This document shows, piece by piece, positions 1-8,226 of a DNA stretch of 64,000 nucleotides. Each line of letters begins with the position of its first letter. The first letter of the stretch is position 1. The stretch spans positions 48,600 through 112,599 of the forward strand of contig CACYPV010000001.1 of the NCBI GenBank assembly GCA_902776375.1, in the 5' to 3' direction. The position numbers were made by a program, and so were the translations under genes. This DNA comes from an uncultured Ruminococcus sp. (GTDB lineage: Bacteria > Bacillota > Clostridia > Oscillospirales > Acutalibacteraceae). The notes below the pieces were generated by a model. It did no database searches. It worked only from the letters and a program-made list of their open reading frames with translations, and was not told where the DNA came from.

Positions 1-1
1 C

Positions 2-253
2 GATTTGACCGACCCCACCCTTGAGCTTATCATTTCAAGTGATATTTCGGCTAAGCCCGTGTTTGTAAAGACTCAGCCCGGCACCGATTCAACCACAGCC
101 ACAAAATCCGAAGAGCCTAAGAATATCGATTACGGCAACAAGTCGCCGAAGACCGGTTCTTCCGACGGCGCTGTTGTTGCGATCCTTATCGTAGCTGTTC
201 TTGCGCTCGGCGCGGTTGTAATTGTTGCTAAACGTCGTTCCACAGATAAATAA
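2..253 (+). CDS. Surface protein, C-terminal part with sortase-type signal (partial)
   Basis: The reading frame is open from the window edge to the TAA at 251-253, so this is the 3' end of a longer gene. The visible 83 residues contain a Thr/Ser/Lys-rich stretch, then SPKTG, a hydrophobic segment of about 20 residues (AVVAILIVAVLALGAVVIV) and a basic tail (AKRRSTDK). That order (LPXTG-like pentapeptide, membrane segment, positive tail) is the cell-wall sorting signal cleaved by sortases, so the protein is probably anchored to peptidoglycan. The pentapeptide is SPKTG rather than LPXTG; this departure is seen in many clostridial surface proteins. The function of the missing N-terminal part cannot be inferred. 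A strong terminator follows. Confidence 0.75.
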   Translation, partial: DLTDPTLELIISSDISAKPVFVKTQPGTDSTTATKSEEPKNIDYGNKSPKTGSSDGAVVAILIVAVLALGAVVIVAKRRSTDK

Positions 254-268
254 ATTCGATTGTTTTTG

Positions 269-302
269 GGAGAGGGATGGCATATGCTGTCCCTCTCTTT
301 TG
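269..302 (+). terminator. Rho-independent terminator after the surface-protein gene
   Basis: GAGAGGGA pairs with TCCCTCTC around a self-complementary GCATATGC, followed by TTTT. It separates the surface-protein gene from the LCP gene. Confidence 0.8.
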
Positions 303-328
303 TGCGCAAAAAAAGGAGGTGAAGTGAT

Positions 329-1543
329 ATGGCAAATGAATATGATGTTTTGAAAAAAGAGTTGGAAGAAAACAAGGCTCATGACGAGGAGATGAAGAAT
401 CAGGCGGAAAAGAAAGCCGAAGACTCATCTGAGAGCAAGCATCGGCATCATCACCACCATCACCACCATCATCACAGCGGCAAAAAAGGCAAGCGCCGCC
501 GCCATCACCGCCACCACCGCCGTCACCGCAATAAAAAAAGAGCGCGCAGGGTATTGCTGTATATAGGCATCCTGTTTTTGCTCGCGGTCGCGGTTGTTGT
601 AGGATCGTTATTCGCTATGCGCAAGGAAGGCGAGTTTTCTATGGTCGCCAAGGATTACAATATCACGGCGCCCGAGAACCTGAACGTCAACCTGGACGAC
701 AAAGGCGATTACGTTACCTATAACGGCGAGCGGTATAAGTATAATAACGACATAATCAACATCCTGTTCCTTGGTATCGACAAGAAAAACAGCAGCGATC
801 AAAGCAAGCAGATAGGTGAGAACCGACAGTCGGACGTTATCACCCTTTGCTCGATCAACAAAAGCGAGAAGAAGATAGTTATATTCAACGTTCCGCGCGA
901 TATCATAACCGATATAAGCGTTTTCTCGCCGGGCGGAGAATATGTCGGCAGGGAAAAAATGCAGATAGCATTAGCTTACGCTTATGGCGACGGCAAGGCA
1001 AAAAGCTGCCTGAACTCGATCGACGCGGTGTCGAGGCTGTTCTATAACCTGCCGGTCAAGACTTATTTTTCGATGAACCTTGACGGCGTTGCTCCGATCA
1101 ACGACAGCGTAGGCGGTGTTGATGTAAAAAGCCCCGAGACTATCGGCGAATTCGTCGAGGGCGAACAGTATCATCTCATGGGCGCTCAGGCGAGCGACTT
1201 TATTCAGCTAAGAAGCAAAGAGACCGCCGACGCCAACCTTAAGCGTAACGAGCGTCAAAGGGTGTATATGAACGCCTTCCTGACCAGGTTTATGCAAAAG
1301 ACCAAGAGCGATATTTCGGTTCCTATTGACCTTTTCAACGCCAGCAAGCCTTATTCCTGCACTAACCTCAATGCGGACAAAATCACGTATCTGGCTACGG
1401 AATTCATATTTAACCGAAGCATGAAATTCCAGTACGAGACCGTTCCGGTCGACGTTAAGCAGACGGGAGACCGCGCGGAAAACTATGTCAAAGAAAAGGA
1501 ATTCTACGAAAAATTCCTGAGCGCATTTTATACAAAAGTATAA
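329..1543 (+). CDS. LytR-CpsA-Psr (LCP) family cell-wall glycopolymer transferase with His10 run
   Basis: A 404-residue type II membrane protein. The cytoplasmic N-terminus is charged and carries ten consecutive His (residues 40-49), then a Lys/Arg/His-rich stretch, and one membrane segment at about 75-97. The extracellular LCP domain (about 143-330) has the family marks NILFLGID, a RQSDVITL strand, VPRD (Arg190, Asp191), the YFSMNLDGV segment, and the Arg-rich RSKETADANLKRNERQR helix that binds the polyprenyl pyrophosphate. LCP enzymes move wall teichoic acid or polysaccharide from lipid carrier to peptidoglycan. The start is fixed by a strong AAGGAGGTG site 8-9 bases upstream. The His run is native and encoded by mixed CAT/CAC codons. 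The substrate polymer is unknown. Confidence 0.9.
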   Translation: MANEYDVLKKELEENKAHDEEMKNQAEKKAEDSSESKHRHHHHHHHHHHSGKKGKRRRHHRHHRRHRNKKRARRVLLYIGILFLLAVAVVVGSLFAMRKEGEFSMVAKDYNITAPENLNVNLDDKGDYVTYNGERYKYNNDIINILFLGIDKKNSSDQSKQIGENRQSDVITLCSINKSEKKIVIFNVPRDIITDISVFSPGGEYVGREKMQIALAYAYGDGKAKSCLNSIDAVSRLFYNLPVKTYFSMNLDGVAPINDSVGGVDVKSPETIGEFVEGEQYHLMGAQASDFIQLRSKETADANLKRNERQRVYMNAFLTRFMQKTKSDISVPIDLFNASKPYSCTNLNADKITYLATEFIFNRSMKFQYETVPVDVKQTGDRAENYVKEKEFYEKFLSAFYTKV

Positions 1544-1552
1544 TAATATGAT

Positions 1553-1580
1553 AAAAGGGGCGTATTTTGCCCCTTTTTCT
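1553..1580 (+). terminator. Rho-independent terminator after the LCP gene
   Basis: AAAAGGGGC and GCCCCTTTT form a stem with a short loop followed by a T-rich run, about 10 bases after the LCP stop codon. Confidence 0.85.
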
Positions 1581-1590
1581 TTTTTATCGG

Positions 1591-1619
1591 TTGAAATATT
1601 CATTTTAAGGTGATATAAT
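1591..1619 (+). promoter_or_regulatory. Sigma-A-type promoter for ilvD
   Basis: TTGAAA (1591-1596) and TATAAT (1614-1619) are separated by 17 bases, 33 bases before the ilvD start. No leader peptide or T-box is visible in the short leader. Confidence 0.75.
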
Positions 1620-1652
1620 ATATTGGAAAAAAACCGAAAGGATTGGTAATAC

Positions 1653-3311
1653 ATGAAAAGTGATGCAGTAAGAACCCCTGTTAAATGCGCGCCGCAGCGC
1701 TCGCTGTTCCGCGCTCTCGGCATGACCGAGGAAGAGCTTCAAAAGCCGCTTATCGGCATTGTCAGCTCATATAACGAGATCGTGCCCGGACATATGAATA
1801 TCGACAAAATCGTTAACGCTGTTAAAACCGGCGTAGCTATGGCGGGCGGCAACCCGATAGTTTTCCCCGCTATCGCGGTCTGCGACGGTATAGCGATGGG
1901 GCACACCGGCATGAAGTATTCGCTTGTCACCCGCGATCTTATCGCCGATTCCACCGAGGCTATGGCTATAGCGCACGCGTTTGACGCGCTGGTCATGGTG
2001 CCCAACTGCGACAAAAACGTTCCCGGTCTGCTCATGGCGGCGGCTAGGCTCAATATCCCCACCATCTTTGTAAGCGGCGGCCCCATGCTCGCGGGTCGCG
2101 TCGGCGGTGCAAAGACCAGCCTCTCCAGCATGTTTGAGGCTGTTGGCTCCTACAATTCCGGCAAGATCACCCTTGAGGAGCTCGACGAATACGAAAACAA
2201 GACCTGCCCAAGCTGCGGTTCCTGCTCTGGTATGTATACCGCGAATTCCATGAACTGCCTCACCGAGGTGCTCGGCATGGGTCTGCGCGGCAACGGCACT
2301 ATCCCCGCGCCGTACTCCGAGCGCATCCAGCTTGCGAAGCACGCCGGTATGAAGATAATGGAGCTGCTTGAAAAGGACATCAAGCCGCGCGACATCATGA
2401 CCGAGGACGCGTTCCGCAACGCGCTCACCATGGATATGGCTCTCGGCTGCTCCACCAACTCGATGCTCCACCTGCCCGCTATCGCGCACGAGTGCGGCAT
2501 CGACCTCAACCTTGACATAGCCAACGAGATCTCCGCCAAGACTCCCAACCTCTGCCATCTTGCTCCCGCAGGCAGGACTTACATGGAGGATCTCAACGAG
2601 GCTGGCGGTATCTACGCTGTTATGAACGAGATCAACAAGCTCGGCCTGCTCAACACCGACCTCATCACCTGCACCGGCAAGACCATCGCCGAGAATATCG
2701 CGGGTGTTATCAATAAGAACCCCGACGTTATCCGTCCCGCCGAAATGCCTTACAGCCCCACCGGCGGTATCGCCGTGCTGCGCGGCAACCTCGCACCCGA
2801 CAGCGGCGTTGTAAAGCGTTCCGCGGTCGCTCCCGAAATGCTCAAGCACTCGGGTCCCGCTAAGGTGTTCGACTGTGAGGAGGACGCTATGCAGGCAATC
2901 AACGACGGCTTCATTGAGGAAGGCGACGTTGTTGTTATCCGCTACGAGGGTCCCAAGGGCGGCCCCGGAATGCGCGAAATGCTCAATCCGACCTCGGCTA
3001 TCATGGGACGCGGCCTTGGCAACTCCGTCGCGCTTATCACCGACGGACGTTTCTCCGGCGCTACCCGCGGCGCTTGCGTAGGTCATATCAGCCCCGAGGC
3101 GGCTGTAGGCGGCCCCATCGCGCTGGTTGAGGACGGCGATATCATCGAGATCAACATCCCCGAAAACACCATCACCCTCAACGTAAGCGACGAGGAACTG
3201 GCAAAGCGCAGAGCCGCTTGGAAGCCCAGAGAGCCGAAGATCACCACGGGCTACCTCGCTCGTTACGCAAAGCTCGTTTCGTCGGGCGCACAGGGCGCGG
3301 TTTTAAGCTGA
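1653..3311 (+). CDS. ilvD: Dihydroxy-acid dehydratase
   Basis: A 552-residue enzyme, the usual length, that dehydrates 2,3-dihydroxy acids to 2-keto acids in valine, leucine and isoleucine synthesis. Iron-sulfur and metal ligands are visible: Cys77 in CDGIAMGH, Cys119-Asp-Lys121 in PNCDKNVPG (the Lys is carbamylated in studied members), and the cluster [19 protein letters not shown] (Cys185, 188, 191). Near the N-terminus the motif is NEIVPGH rather than a Cys-containing version, as in the E. coli-like [4Fe-4S] class; cluster type is an inference. The gene stands alone between its own promoter and terminator, so branched-chain genes must be elsewhere. A weak AAAGGAT site precedes the ATG. Confidence 0.97.
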   Translation: MKSDAVRTPVKCAPQRSLFRALGMTEEELQKPLIGIVSSYNEIVPGHMNIDKIVNAVKTGVAMAGGNPIVFPAIAVCDGIAMGHTGMKYSLVTRDLIADSTEAMAIAHAFDALVMVPNCDKNVPGLLMAAARLNIPTIFVSGGPMLAGRVGGAKTSLSSMFEAVGSYNSGKITLEELDEYENKTCPSCGSCSGMYTANSMNCLTEVLGMGLRGNGTIPAPYSERIQLAKHAGMKIMELLEKDIKPRDIMTEDAFRNALTMDMALGCSTNSMLHLPAIAHECGIDLNLDIANEISAKTPNLCHLAPAGRTYMEDLNEAGGIYAVMNEINKLGLLNTDLITCTGKTIAENIAGVINKNPDVIRPAEMPYSPTGGIAVLRGNLAPDSGVVKRSAVAPEMLKHSGPAKVFDCEEDAMQAINDGFIEEGDVVVIRYEGPKGGPGMREMLNPTSAIMGRGLGNSVALITDGRFSGATRGACVGHISPEAAVGGPIALVEDGDIIEINIPENTITLNVSDEELAKRRAAWKPREPKITTGYLARYAKLVSSGAQGAVLS

Positions 3312-3332
3312 TATACAATAGATTATAAATTA

Positions 3333-3363
3333 TAGGGCTTGATTTTTTTCAAGCCCTGTTTTT
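3333..3363 (+). terminator. Rho-independent terminator after ilvD
   Basis: AGGGCTTGA and TCAAGCCCT form a 9-bp stem closed by a T-rich loop and followed by TTTTTTG. Confidence 0.85.
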
Positions 3364-3367
3364 TGTA

Positions 3368-3396
3368 TTGATGAAAGCGGAAAAATGGTGTACAAT
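3368..3396 (+). promoter_or_regulatory. Promoter for the ABC exporter operon
   Basis: TTGATG (3368-3373) and TACAAT (3391-3396) with a 17-base spacer, 35 bases before the first exporter gene. Confidence 0.65.
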
Positions 3397-3431
3397 AATC
3401 ATATATAAAACACCTTAAAGGATAAATCAAA

Positions 3432-5165
3432 ATGTGGAAGCTTCGGCGATTTTTAAAGGACTATAAAAAAGAATGTATCATAGGGCCGCTTTGCAAGCTG
3501 TTTGAGGCGATACTGGAGCTGTTCGTACCGCTTGTCATGGCGGATATAATCGACACGGGTATCGCAAACCGCGACGCGGGCTATGTGTGGTCAAGGGGCG
3601 GGCTGCTGGTGCTGCTGGCTGTCCTCGGCTGGTCGAGCGCGATGTTCACGCAGTACTTTGCATCTAAAGCCTCGCAGGGCGCCGGCACAAAGATACGCCG
3701 CGCGCTTTTTGAGCACATCAACACACTTTCGCACGCGGAGCTTGACAGGCTGGGCACGCCCTCGCTCATCACGCGCATAACGAACGACACCAACACAGTG
3801 CAGCAGAATATCGCTATGATGATACGCCTGCTCACCCGCGCGCCGTTCATCATCGTCGGCTCGCTTGTCATGGCGATGACTATCAACCTAAAGCTGTCGC
3901 TCATCTTCTTCGGCGCGGCGCTGCTTATCGCGCTCACGCTGTATTTGGTGATGACAAAAAGCGTGCCGATCTACTCGAGCATGCAGAAAAAGCTCGATAA
4001 AATCGGCTTGATAGCGCGCGAAAACCTGTCGGGCAACCGCGTTATCCGCGCCTTTTCAAAGCAGCGCGCCGAGTGTGAACGCGTGGATGAGGCTACAGAC
4101 GATCTGGCGAGGACTTCCGTGCGCGTCAGCCGTCTTTCAGCGCTGCTCAGCCCCGTGACCTACGCTGTTACGGATGTCGCGATAATCCTTATCGTGTGGT
4201 TCGGCGCGGTTGAGGTGAACGTCGGCGGCATGAAGACGGGCGACATCGTGGCGCTCGTCAGCTACATGACACAGATTCTATTGGCGATGATCGTGGTCGC
4301 GAACCTTGTGAACCTTATGACCCGCGGCTCGGCGTCAGCCAAGCGCATTAACGAGGTGCTCGAAACCGAGCCGAGCGTTACAGAGAAGAATACGGAAGCG
4401 ATAGAGATCGACTTGTCCGCGCCGAAGATCGAATTTGAGCACGTCAGCTTCAATTACACCGACGACGGCGACGAGGAGCTCAGCGACATAAGCTTTTCGG
4501 CGCCGCGCGGCAAGACCGTCGGAATAATCGGCGGAACGGGCAGCGGCAAAAGTACGCTTATCAACCTTATCCCGCGCTTTTACGATGTGGGCAAGGGCTG
4601 CGTGCGAGTTGACGGCAGGGATGTGCGCGACTATCCCTTTGAGCAGTTAAGAAAGCAAATGGGCATCGTGCCGCAGCAGAGCGTGCTGTTCGCGGGCTCG
4701 ATCCGCGATAACATGAAATGGCAGGACAAAAACGCGACCGATGAAGAGATCATCCGCGCGTTGAAGCTTGCGCAGGCTTATGAGTTCGTGCAAAAGCTCC
4801 CCGACGGGCTGGACAGCCGCGTTGAACAGGGCGGAAAGAATTTCAGCGGCGGTCAGCGGCAGAGGCTTTGCATAGCGCGCGCGCTTGTTAAGTCGCCTCA
4901 AATACTTATACTCGACGACAGCTTTTCGGCGCTCGACCTGGCAACTGACGCGGCGCTGCGAAGGGCTCTGGCTGAAAACACAAAGGGCATGACCGTGCTG
5001 ATAGTCACTCAGCGCAGTTCTACGGTCAAAAACGCCGATCTGATACTTGTTATGGGCGACGGCGAGCTCGCGGGCTGCGGCACGCATAAGGAGCTGTTTG
5101 AGCGGTGCGAGGTCTACCGCGACATTTGCCTCTCTCAGCAAAGCGAAACGGAGGCGGCGTCATGA
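3432..5165 (+). CDS. ABC exporter half-transporter, subunit with degenerate ATPase site
   Basis: A 577-residue fused permease-ATPase (type I exporter). Six membrane segments lie in about residues 15-310 and the nucleotide-binding domain in 335-570. Walker A is GGTGSGKST and the signature is SGGQR. The Walker B reads ILILDDS, with Asp where the catalytic Glu should be, and the switch His is replaced by Gln (IVTQRSST). This is the pattern of the non-hydrolysing partner in heterodimeric exporters of the TM287/288 and BmrCD type. The stop overlaps the start of the next gene (ATGA), which suggests coupled translation and equal subunit amounts. Likely exported compounds are drugs, lipids or peptides; the sequence does not say which. 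Confidence 0.93.
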   Translation: MWKLRRFLKDYKKECIIGPLCKLFEAILELFVPLVMADIIDTGIANRDAGYVWSRGGLLVLLAVLGWSSAMFTQYFASKASQGAGTKIRRALFEHINTLSHAELDRLGTPSLITRITNDTNTVQQNIAMMIRLLTRAPFIIVGSLVMAMTINLKLSLIFFGAALLIALTLYLVMTKSVPIYSSMQKKLDKIGLIARENLSGNRVIRAFSKQRAECERVDEATDDLARTSVRVSRLSALLSPVTYAVTDVAIILIVWFGAVEVNVGGMKTGDIVALVSYMTQILLAMIVVANLVNLMTRGSASAKRINEVLETEPSVTEKNTEAIEIDLSAPKIEFEHVSFNYTDDGDEELSDISFSAPRGKTVGIIGGTGSGKSTLINLIPRFYDVGKGCVRVDGRDVRDYPFEQLRKQMGIVPQQSVLFAGSIRDNMKWQDKNATDEEIIRALKLAQAYEFVQKLPDGLDSRVEQGGKNFSGGQRQRLCIARALVKSPQILILDDSFSALDLATDAALRRALAENTKGMTVLIVTQRSSTVKNADLILVMGDGELAGCGTHKELFERCEVYRDICLSQQSETEAAS

Positions 5166-6898
5166 AGCAGCGATCCTCTGTGAAAAAAGTTTTGAAATAT
5201 CTAAAGCCGTATCGCTTTTTGCTGATAATCGCGGTGCTGTTTGCGATAGTCAGCGTGTCGCTCACGCTGTACATCCCCGTGCTTGTGGGCAACGCGATAG
5301 ATCATATCATCGGCAAGGGCAATGTTGGCTTTGAAGACGTTGCAAAAATTTTGATGTATATCGGCATTGCCGTAGTCGGAGTGACGGTCTGCCAATGGCT
5401 GATGACTTACTTCGTTAATTTGGTGAGCTTTCGCACGGTGCGCGACCTTCGCCGCGCGGTGTTCCGCAAGCTCAACACGGTGCCGCTCTCGTATATCGAC
5501 ACGCACGCCCACGGCGATTTGATAAGCCGCGTGATAAACGACGTCGACGCGGTGGGCGACGGATTGACCCAGATGTTTTTGCAGCTTTTCTCGGGCGTAG
5601 TCACGATAGTCGGCACGCTTGTGTTCATGCTGATGATCGACTGGCGCATTGCGCTGGCGGTGTTCTTCCTAACGCCGCTGTCACTGTTCGTGGCGGGCTT
5701 TATCGGCAAGCTGAGCGCAAAGCGCTTTCGCGGACAGCAGATTTTGCAGGGTGAGATCTCCTCGTATGTCGAGGAATATGTAGGCAATCAGCGCGTTGTA
5801 AAGGCGTTTGCCTACGAGCGGCAGGCGTGCGGGGACTTTGATAAATACAACACCGAGCTATATACCGTCGGCTTCAAGGCGCAGTACGCAGGCGCGCTCG
5901 CCAACCCCACGACGCGGCTCGTGAACGCCATAGTGTACGCGGCGGTCGGAATAATCGGAGCGCTGGCGGTGCTTTCAAACACGCTGACCGTAGGCGGGCT
6001 GTCGTGCTTTTTGACCTACGCCAACCAGTACACAAAGCCGTTCAACGAGGTCACGGGCGTGCTTACTCAGCTGCAAACGGGCATTGCCGCCGCAGGGCGC
6101 GTGTTCGAGGTGCTCGAGGCTGAGAATGAGAGCTCCGACGCGGAAAACACCGCCGAGCCTGCGCACAGGGGCGAGGTGCGGCTTGAGGACGTTAGCTTTT
6201 CATATGTCCCCGAAAAACCGCTGATACGGCATTTTTCGCTGAATGTAAAAAGCGGCACTCATGTGGCGATCGTCGGCCCCACGGGCTGCGGCAAGACCAC
6301 GCTGATTAACCTGCTGATGCGGTTTTATGACGTGAACAGCGGCAGGATACTTGTCGACGGCGAGGACATCCGCGACATGAAGCGCGACGAGCTGCGCAGG
6401 CGCTACGGTATGGTGCTACAGGACAGTTGGCTGTTTCACGGCACTATCAGAGAAAACCTGCGCTACGGCAACGAGAACGCCACAGACGAAGAGATAGTCG
6501 CCGCGGCTAAGGCGGCGTATGCGCACAGCTTTATCCGGCGAATGCCGAACGGCTACGACACGGTGATAAGCGAGGGCGGCGGCAACCTGAGCCAAGGGCA
6601 AAAGCAGCTGCTATGCATAGCTCGCGCGATGCTTACGAACCCCGAGATACTGATTTTGGACGAGGCGACGTCTTCTATAGATACGCTGACCGAGATCCGC
6701 GTACAGAAGGCGTTCGCAAAGATGATGAGCGGCAGGACGAGCTTCGTCGTCGCGCACAGGCTTTCCACTATCAAAGAGAGCGACATCATCCTCGTCATGC
6801 GCGACGGTAACATCGTTGAGCAGGGCAGCCATAAGGAGTTGCTGGATAAAAAGGGCTTCTATTACGAGCTGTACCATTCACAATTCAATATAATGTAA
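5162..6898 (+). CDS. ABC exporter half-transporter, catalytic-site subunit
   Basis: A 578-residue fused permease-ATPase that pairs with the upstream subunit. Its Walker A (GPTGCGKTT), Walker B (ILILDEATS) and switch His (VVAHRLST) are intact, but its signature is LSQGQ rather than LSGGQ. In a heterodimer that signature faces the partner's Walker motifs, so the degenerate site would be built from the partner's Asp/Gln and this LSQGQ, while the full site uses this protein's Glu and the partner's SGGQ. An in-frame start 57 bases earlier exists, but the ATG at 5162 overlapping the preceding stop is preferred, and the protein then begins with a typical basic N-terminus. Confidence 0.93.
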   Translation: MKQRSSVKKVLKYLKPYRFLLIIAVLFAIVSVSLTLYIPVLVGNAIDHIIGKGNVGFEDVAKILMYIGIAVVGVTVCQWLMTYFVNLVSFRTVRDLRRAVFRKLNTVPLSYIDTHAHGDLISRVINDVDAVGDGLTQMFLQLFSGVVTIVGTLVFMLMIDWRIALAVFFLTPLSLFVAGFIGKLSAKRFRGQQILQGEISSYVEEYVGNQRVVKAFAYERQACGDFDKYNTELYTVGFKAQYAGALANPTTRLVNAIVYAAVGIIGALAVLSNTLTVGGLSCFLTYANQYTKPFNEVTGVLTQLQTGIAAAGRVFEVLEAENESSDAENTAEPAHRGEVRLEDVSFSYVPEKPLIRHFSLNVKSGTHVAIVGPTGCGKTTLINLLMRFYDVNSGRILVDGEDIRDMKRDELRRRYGMVLQDSWLFHGTIRENLRYGNENATDEEIVAAAKAAYAHSFIRRMPNGYDTVISEGGGNLSQGQKQLLCIARAMLTNPEILILDEATSSIDTLTEIRVQKAFAKMMSGRTSFVVAHRLSTIKESDIILVMRDGNIVEQGSHKELLDKKGFYYELYHSQFNIM

Positions 6899-6899
6899 A

Positions 6900-6940
6900 A
6901 CACAGACCGATGCGGCATTTTGTTCGCTCGGTCTGTTTTT
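6900..6940 (+). terminator. Rho-independent terminator after the ABC exporter
   Basis: ACAGACCGA and TCGGTCTGT pair around a 17-base loop and are followed by TTTTT. Confidence 0.8.
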
Positions 6941-6949
6941 GACTATTGA

Positions 6950-6981
6950 CCACTTGTTCCCGGGAGAATACCGCTTGTTCC
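6950..6981 (+). promoter_or_regulatory. Direct repeats, candidate LytTR operator
   Basis: CCACTTGTTCC (6950-6960) and CCGCTTGTTCC (6971-6981) are direct repeats with one mismatch and a 21-bp period, ending 7 bp before the -35 box. LytTR regulators bind pairs of direct repeats about two helical turns apart just upstream of -35 boxes, and a LytTR gene is the second gene of this operon. Binding is inferred. Confidence 0.6.
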
Positions 6982-6988
6982 AAATCTA

Positions 6989-7017
6989 TTGATTGTTTTT
7001 AATGTTTTCTGTATAAT
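6989..7017 (+). promoter_or_regulatory. Promoter for the LytTR/DUF3021 operon
   Basis: TTGATT (6989-6994) and TATAAT (7012-7017) with 17 bases between. The predicted transcript starts about 25 bases before the ATG at 7050. Confidence 0.75.
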
Positions 7018-7049
7018 CTAAACATATTTTATGAAAGGCAGAGGGAAAA

Positions 7050-7280
7050 ATGGTGCGCGTTGAATACAAAAATGATATCGCGATTATCGGCGGCGACTGC
7101 GCCGATTTTGTCTGCTGCCACTGTTACACCAAATATGGCAGGAAGCACCAGTTTTGGTGCGAGCGCGCCGCGCTTTCGCTGCCATCATGCCGCGACTGTA
7201 AATACTATAAATACAGGGTGGGCTGTCTTCATCCCGCACGAAAAATCGATTGGAGGGATCCGGAAAATGAAGAAGCTTAA
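7050..7280 (+). CDS. Small Cys-rich protein, unknown function
   Basis: A 76-residue ORF and the first in the LytTR transcript. It has seven Cys: single Cys at about 17, 36, 47, 50 and 59 plus CCHC at about 22-25, together with His and many charged residues, so it may bind a metal or form disulfides. An AGAGGG site lies 6-7 bases before the ATG. It overlaps the LytTR start by 14 bases, which would couple their translation. No signal peptide is visible. I do not recognise a family. It could instead be a leader ORF whose translation controls the downstream gene. Support is the position after the promoter, the ribosome site and the charged composition. Confidence 0.5.
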   Translation: MVRVEYKNDIAIIGGDCADFVCCHCYTKYGRKHQFWCERAALSLPSCRDCKYYKYRVGCLHPARKIDWRDPENEEA

Positions 7281-7734
7281 GCTCCGCTTTGAGCAGGACA
7301 AAACGCTTGACAAAATCGAGATAGTTGTCCGCGCGGCGGAAAAGGACGCTCAGGTCACGGCGCTTTTAGAGAGCTTATCGAAGGATGAGCCCGTAAAGCT
7401 TACCGTGCTCGACAGCGGCAACCGTGCAAGCGTTATTGATGAAAAGGATATCGTTTTTGTCGCCGCCGAGGGCAAGCTGGTGCGCGTTGTTACCACGGAA
7501 GGTATATACAAAGCGAAGCAATCGCTGCAAAGCATCGAATCGATTTTGAGCCGCAGTTTTCTGCGCGTGTCACGGTTTGAGATAATCAACCTAAAAAAGG
7601 TGCGTAAATACGACTTTACCCTTGTCGGCACGCTGCGCGTTGAATTTGACAACGGCATGGAGACCTGGGCTTCGCGCAGATACATACCGCTTATTAAGGA
7701 ACGACTTTCCGGAGAGGAGGGGTATCTATGTTAA
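7267..7734 (+). CDS. LytTR-domain DNA-binding regulator
   Basis: A 155-residue protein with an N-terminal alpha/beta part (1-50) and a C-terminal LytTR domain (about 55-152): the VFVAAEGKLVRVVTTEG strands, the SLQSIESILSRSFLRVSRFEIINLKKV segment and the WASRRYIPLIKERL end. There is no receiver domain, so it is a stand-alone LytTR regulator of the type paired with DUF3021 proteins. GGAGG at 7252-7256 lies 10 bases before the ATG, which decides this start over the longer in-frame ORF from 7060. It overlaps the DUF3021 gene (ATGTTAA). In streptococcal LytTR systems the membrane partner restrains the regulator and the operon is autoregulated; the repeats at 6950-6981 fit that model. Confidence 0.85.
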   Translation: MKKLKLRFEQDKTLDKIEIVVRAAEKDAQVTALLESLSKDEPVKLTVLDSGNRASVIDEKDIVFVAAEGKLVRVVTTEGIYKAKQSLQSIESILSRSFLRVSRFEIINLKKVRKYDFTLVGTLRVEFDNGMETWASRRYIPLIKERLSGEEGYLC

Positions 7735-8186
7735 AGAAAACCTTAAAGGCAGCCGGAATCGGATTTTTACTGGGAATCGTCATAGGTAATTTGATCGCGT
7801 TCCTGACCGGTAACAGCGATACCGGAGGTATCACCTTTGCGTCTGCGAAGCTGCTTGAAATGGCGGGCGGAAACGCGGTTATCGCGATGCTGCTGCAAAG
7901 CCTTTTTTCGGGTTTATACGGCGCGGTTTGCTTTGCGGGCATGTCCTTCTACGAGATCGAGCGTATGCCGCTGGCTGTGGCAACGGCGCTGCACTGTGCA
8001 TTGATCGTTCTGCTGTTCATCCCGATAGCGCTTTTGCTTGGCTGGGTCAGTCAAATCGAAACGCAGCTGATGATATCCGGCATCCAGCTTGTATGCTTTT
8101 TTATCATCTGGCTTATCATGTACGCCGGATTTAAAAAACAGGTCAAAGAGCTTAACGAGCTTCAGGAGAAAAACGAGAATAAATAG
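7728..8186 (+). CDS. DUF3021 family membrane protein
   Basis: A 152-residue protein with four predicted membrane segments (about 8-28, 45-68, 82-105, 112-136) and a basic, charged C-terminal tail. It is placed in DUF3021 on its length, topology and tight overlap with a LytTR gene. It probably acts as the membrane partner that holds or releases the regulator in response to an envelope signal, by analogy with the HdrM and BrsM type proteins; that role is inference. Confidence 0.8.
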   Translation: MLKKTLKAAGIGFLLGIVIGNLIAFLTGNSDTGGITFASAKLLEMAGGNAVIAMLLQSLFSGLYGAVCFAGMSFYEIERMPLAVATALHCALIVLLFIPIALLLGWVSQIETQLMISGIQLVCFFIIWLIMYAGFKKQVKELNELQEKNENK

Positions 8187-8226
8187 TGATAATAATAGCT
8201 TAATATATTCAATTCAGGAGGATAAT

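Noticed and set aside
1767-3086. 439-codon open frame on the strand opposite ilvD
   Set aside because: It mirrors the codon bias of ilvD, has no ribosome site and its protein has no recognisable domain; ilvD is certain.
7060-7734. Longer in-frame start for the LytTR gene
   Set aside because: The extra 69 residues are Ala/Ser/Thr-rich without domain character and there is no ribosome site, while GGAGG sits 10 bases before the ATG at 7267.
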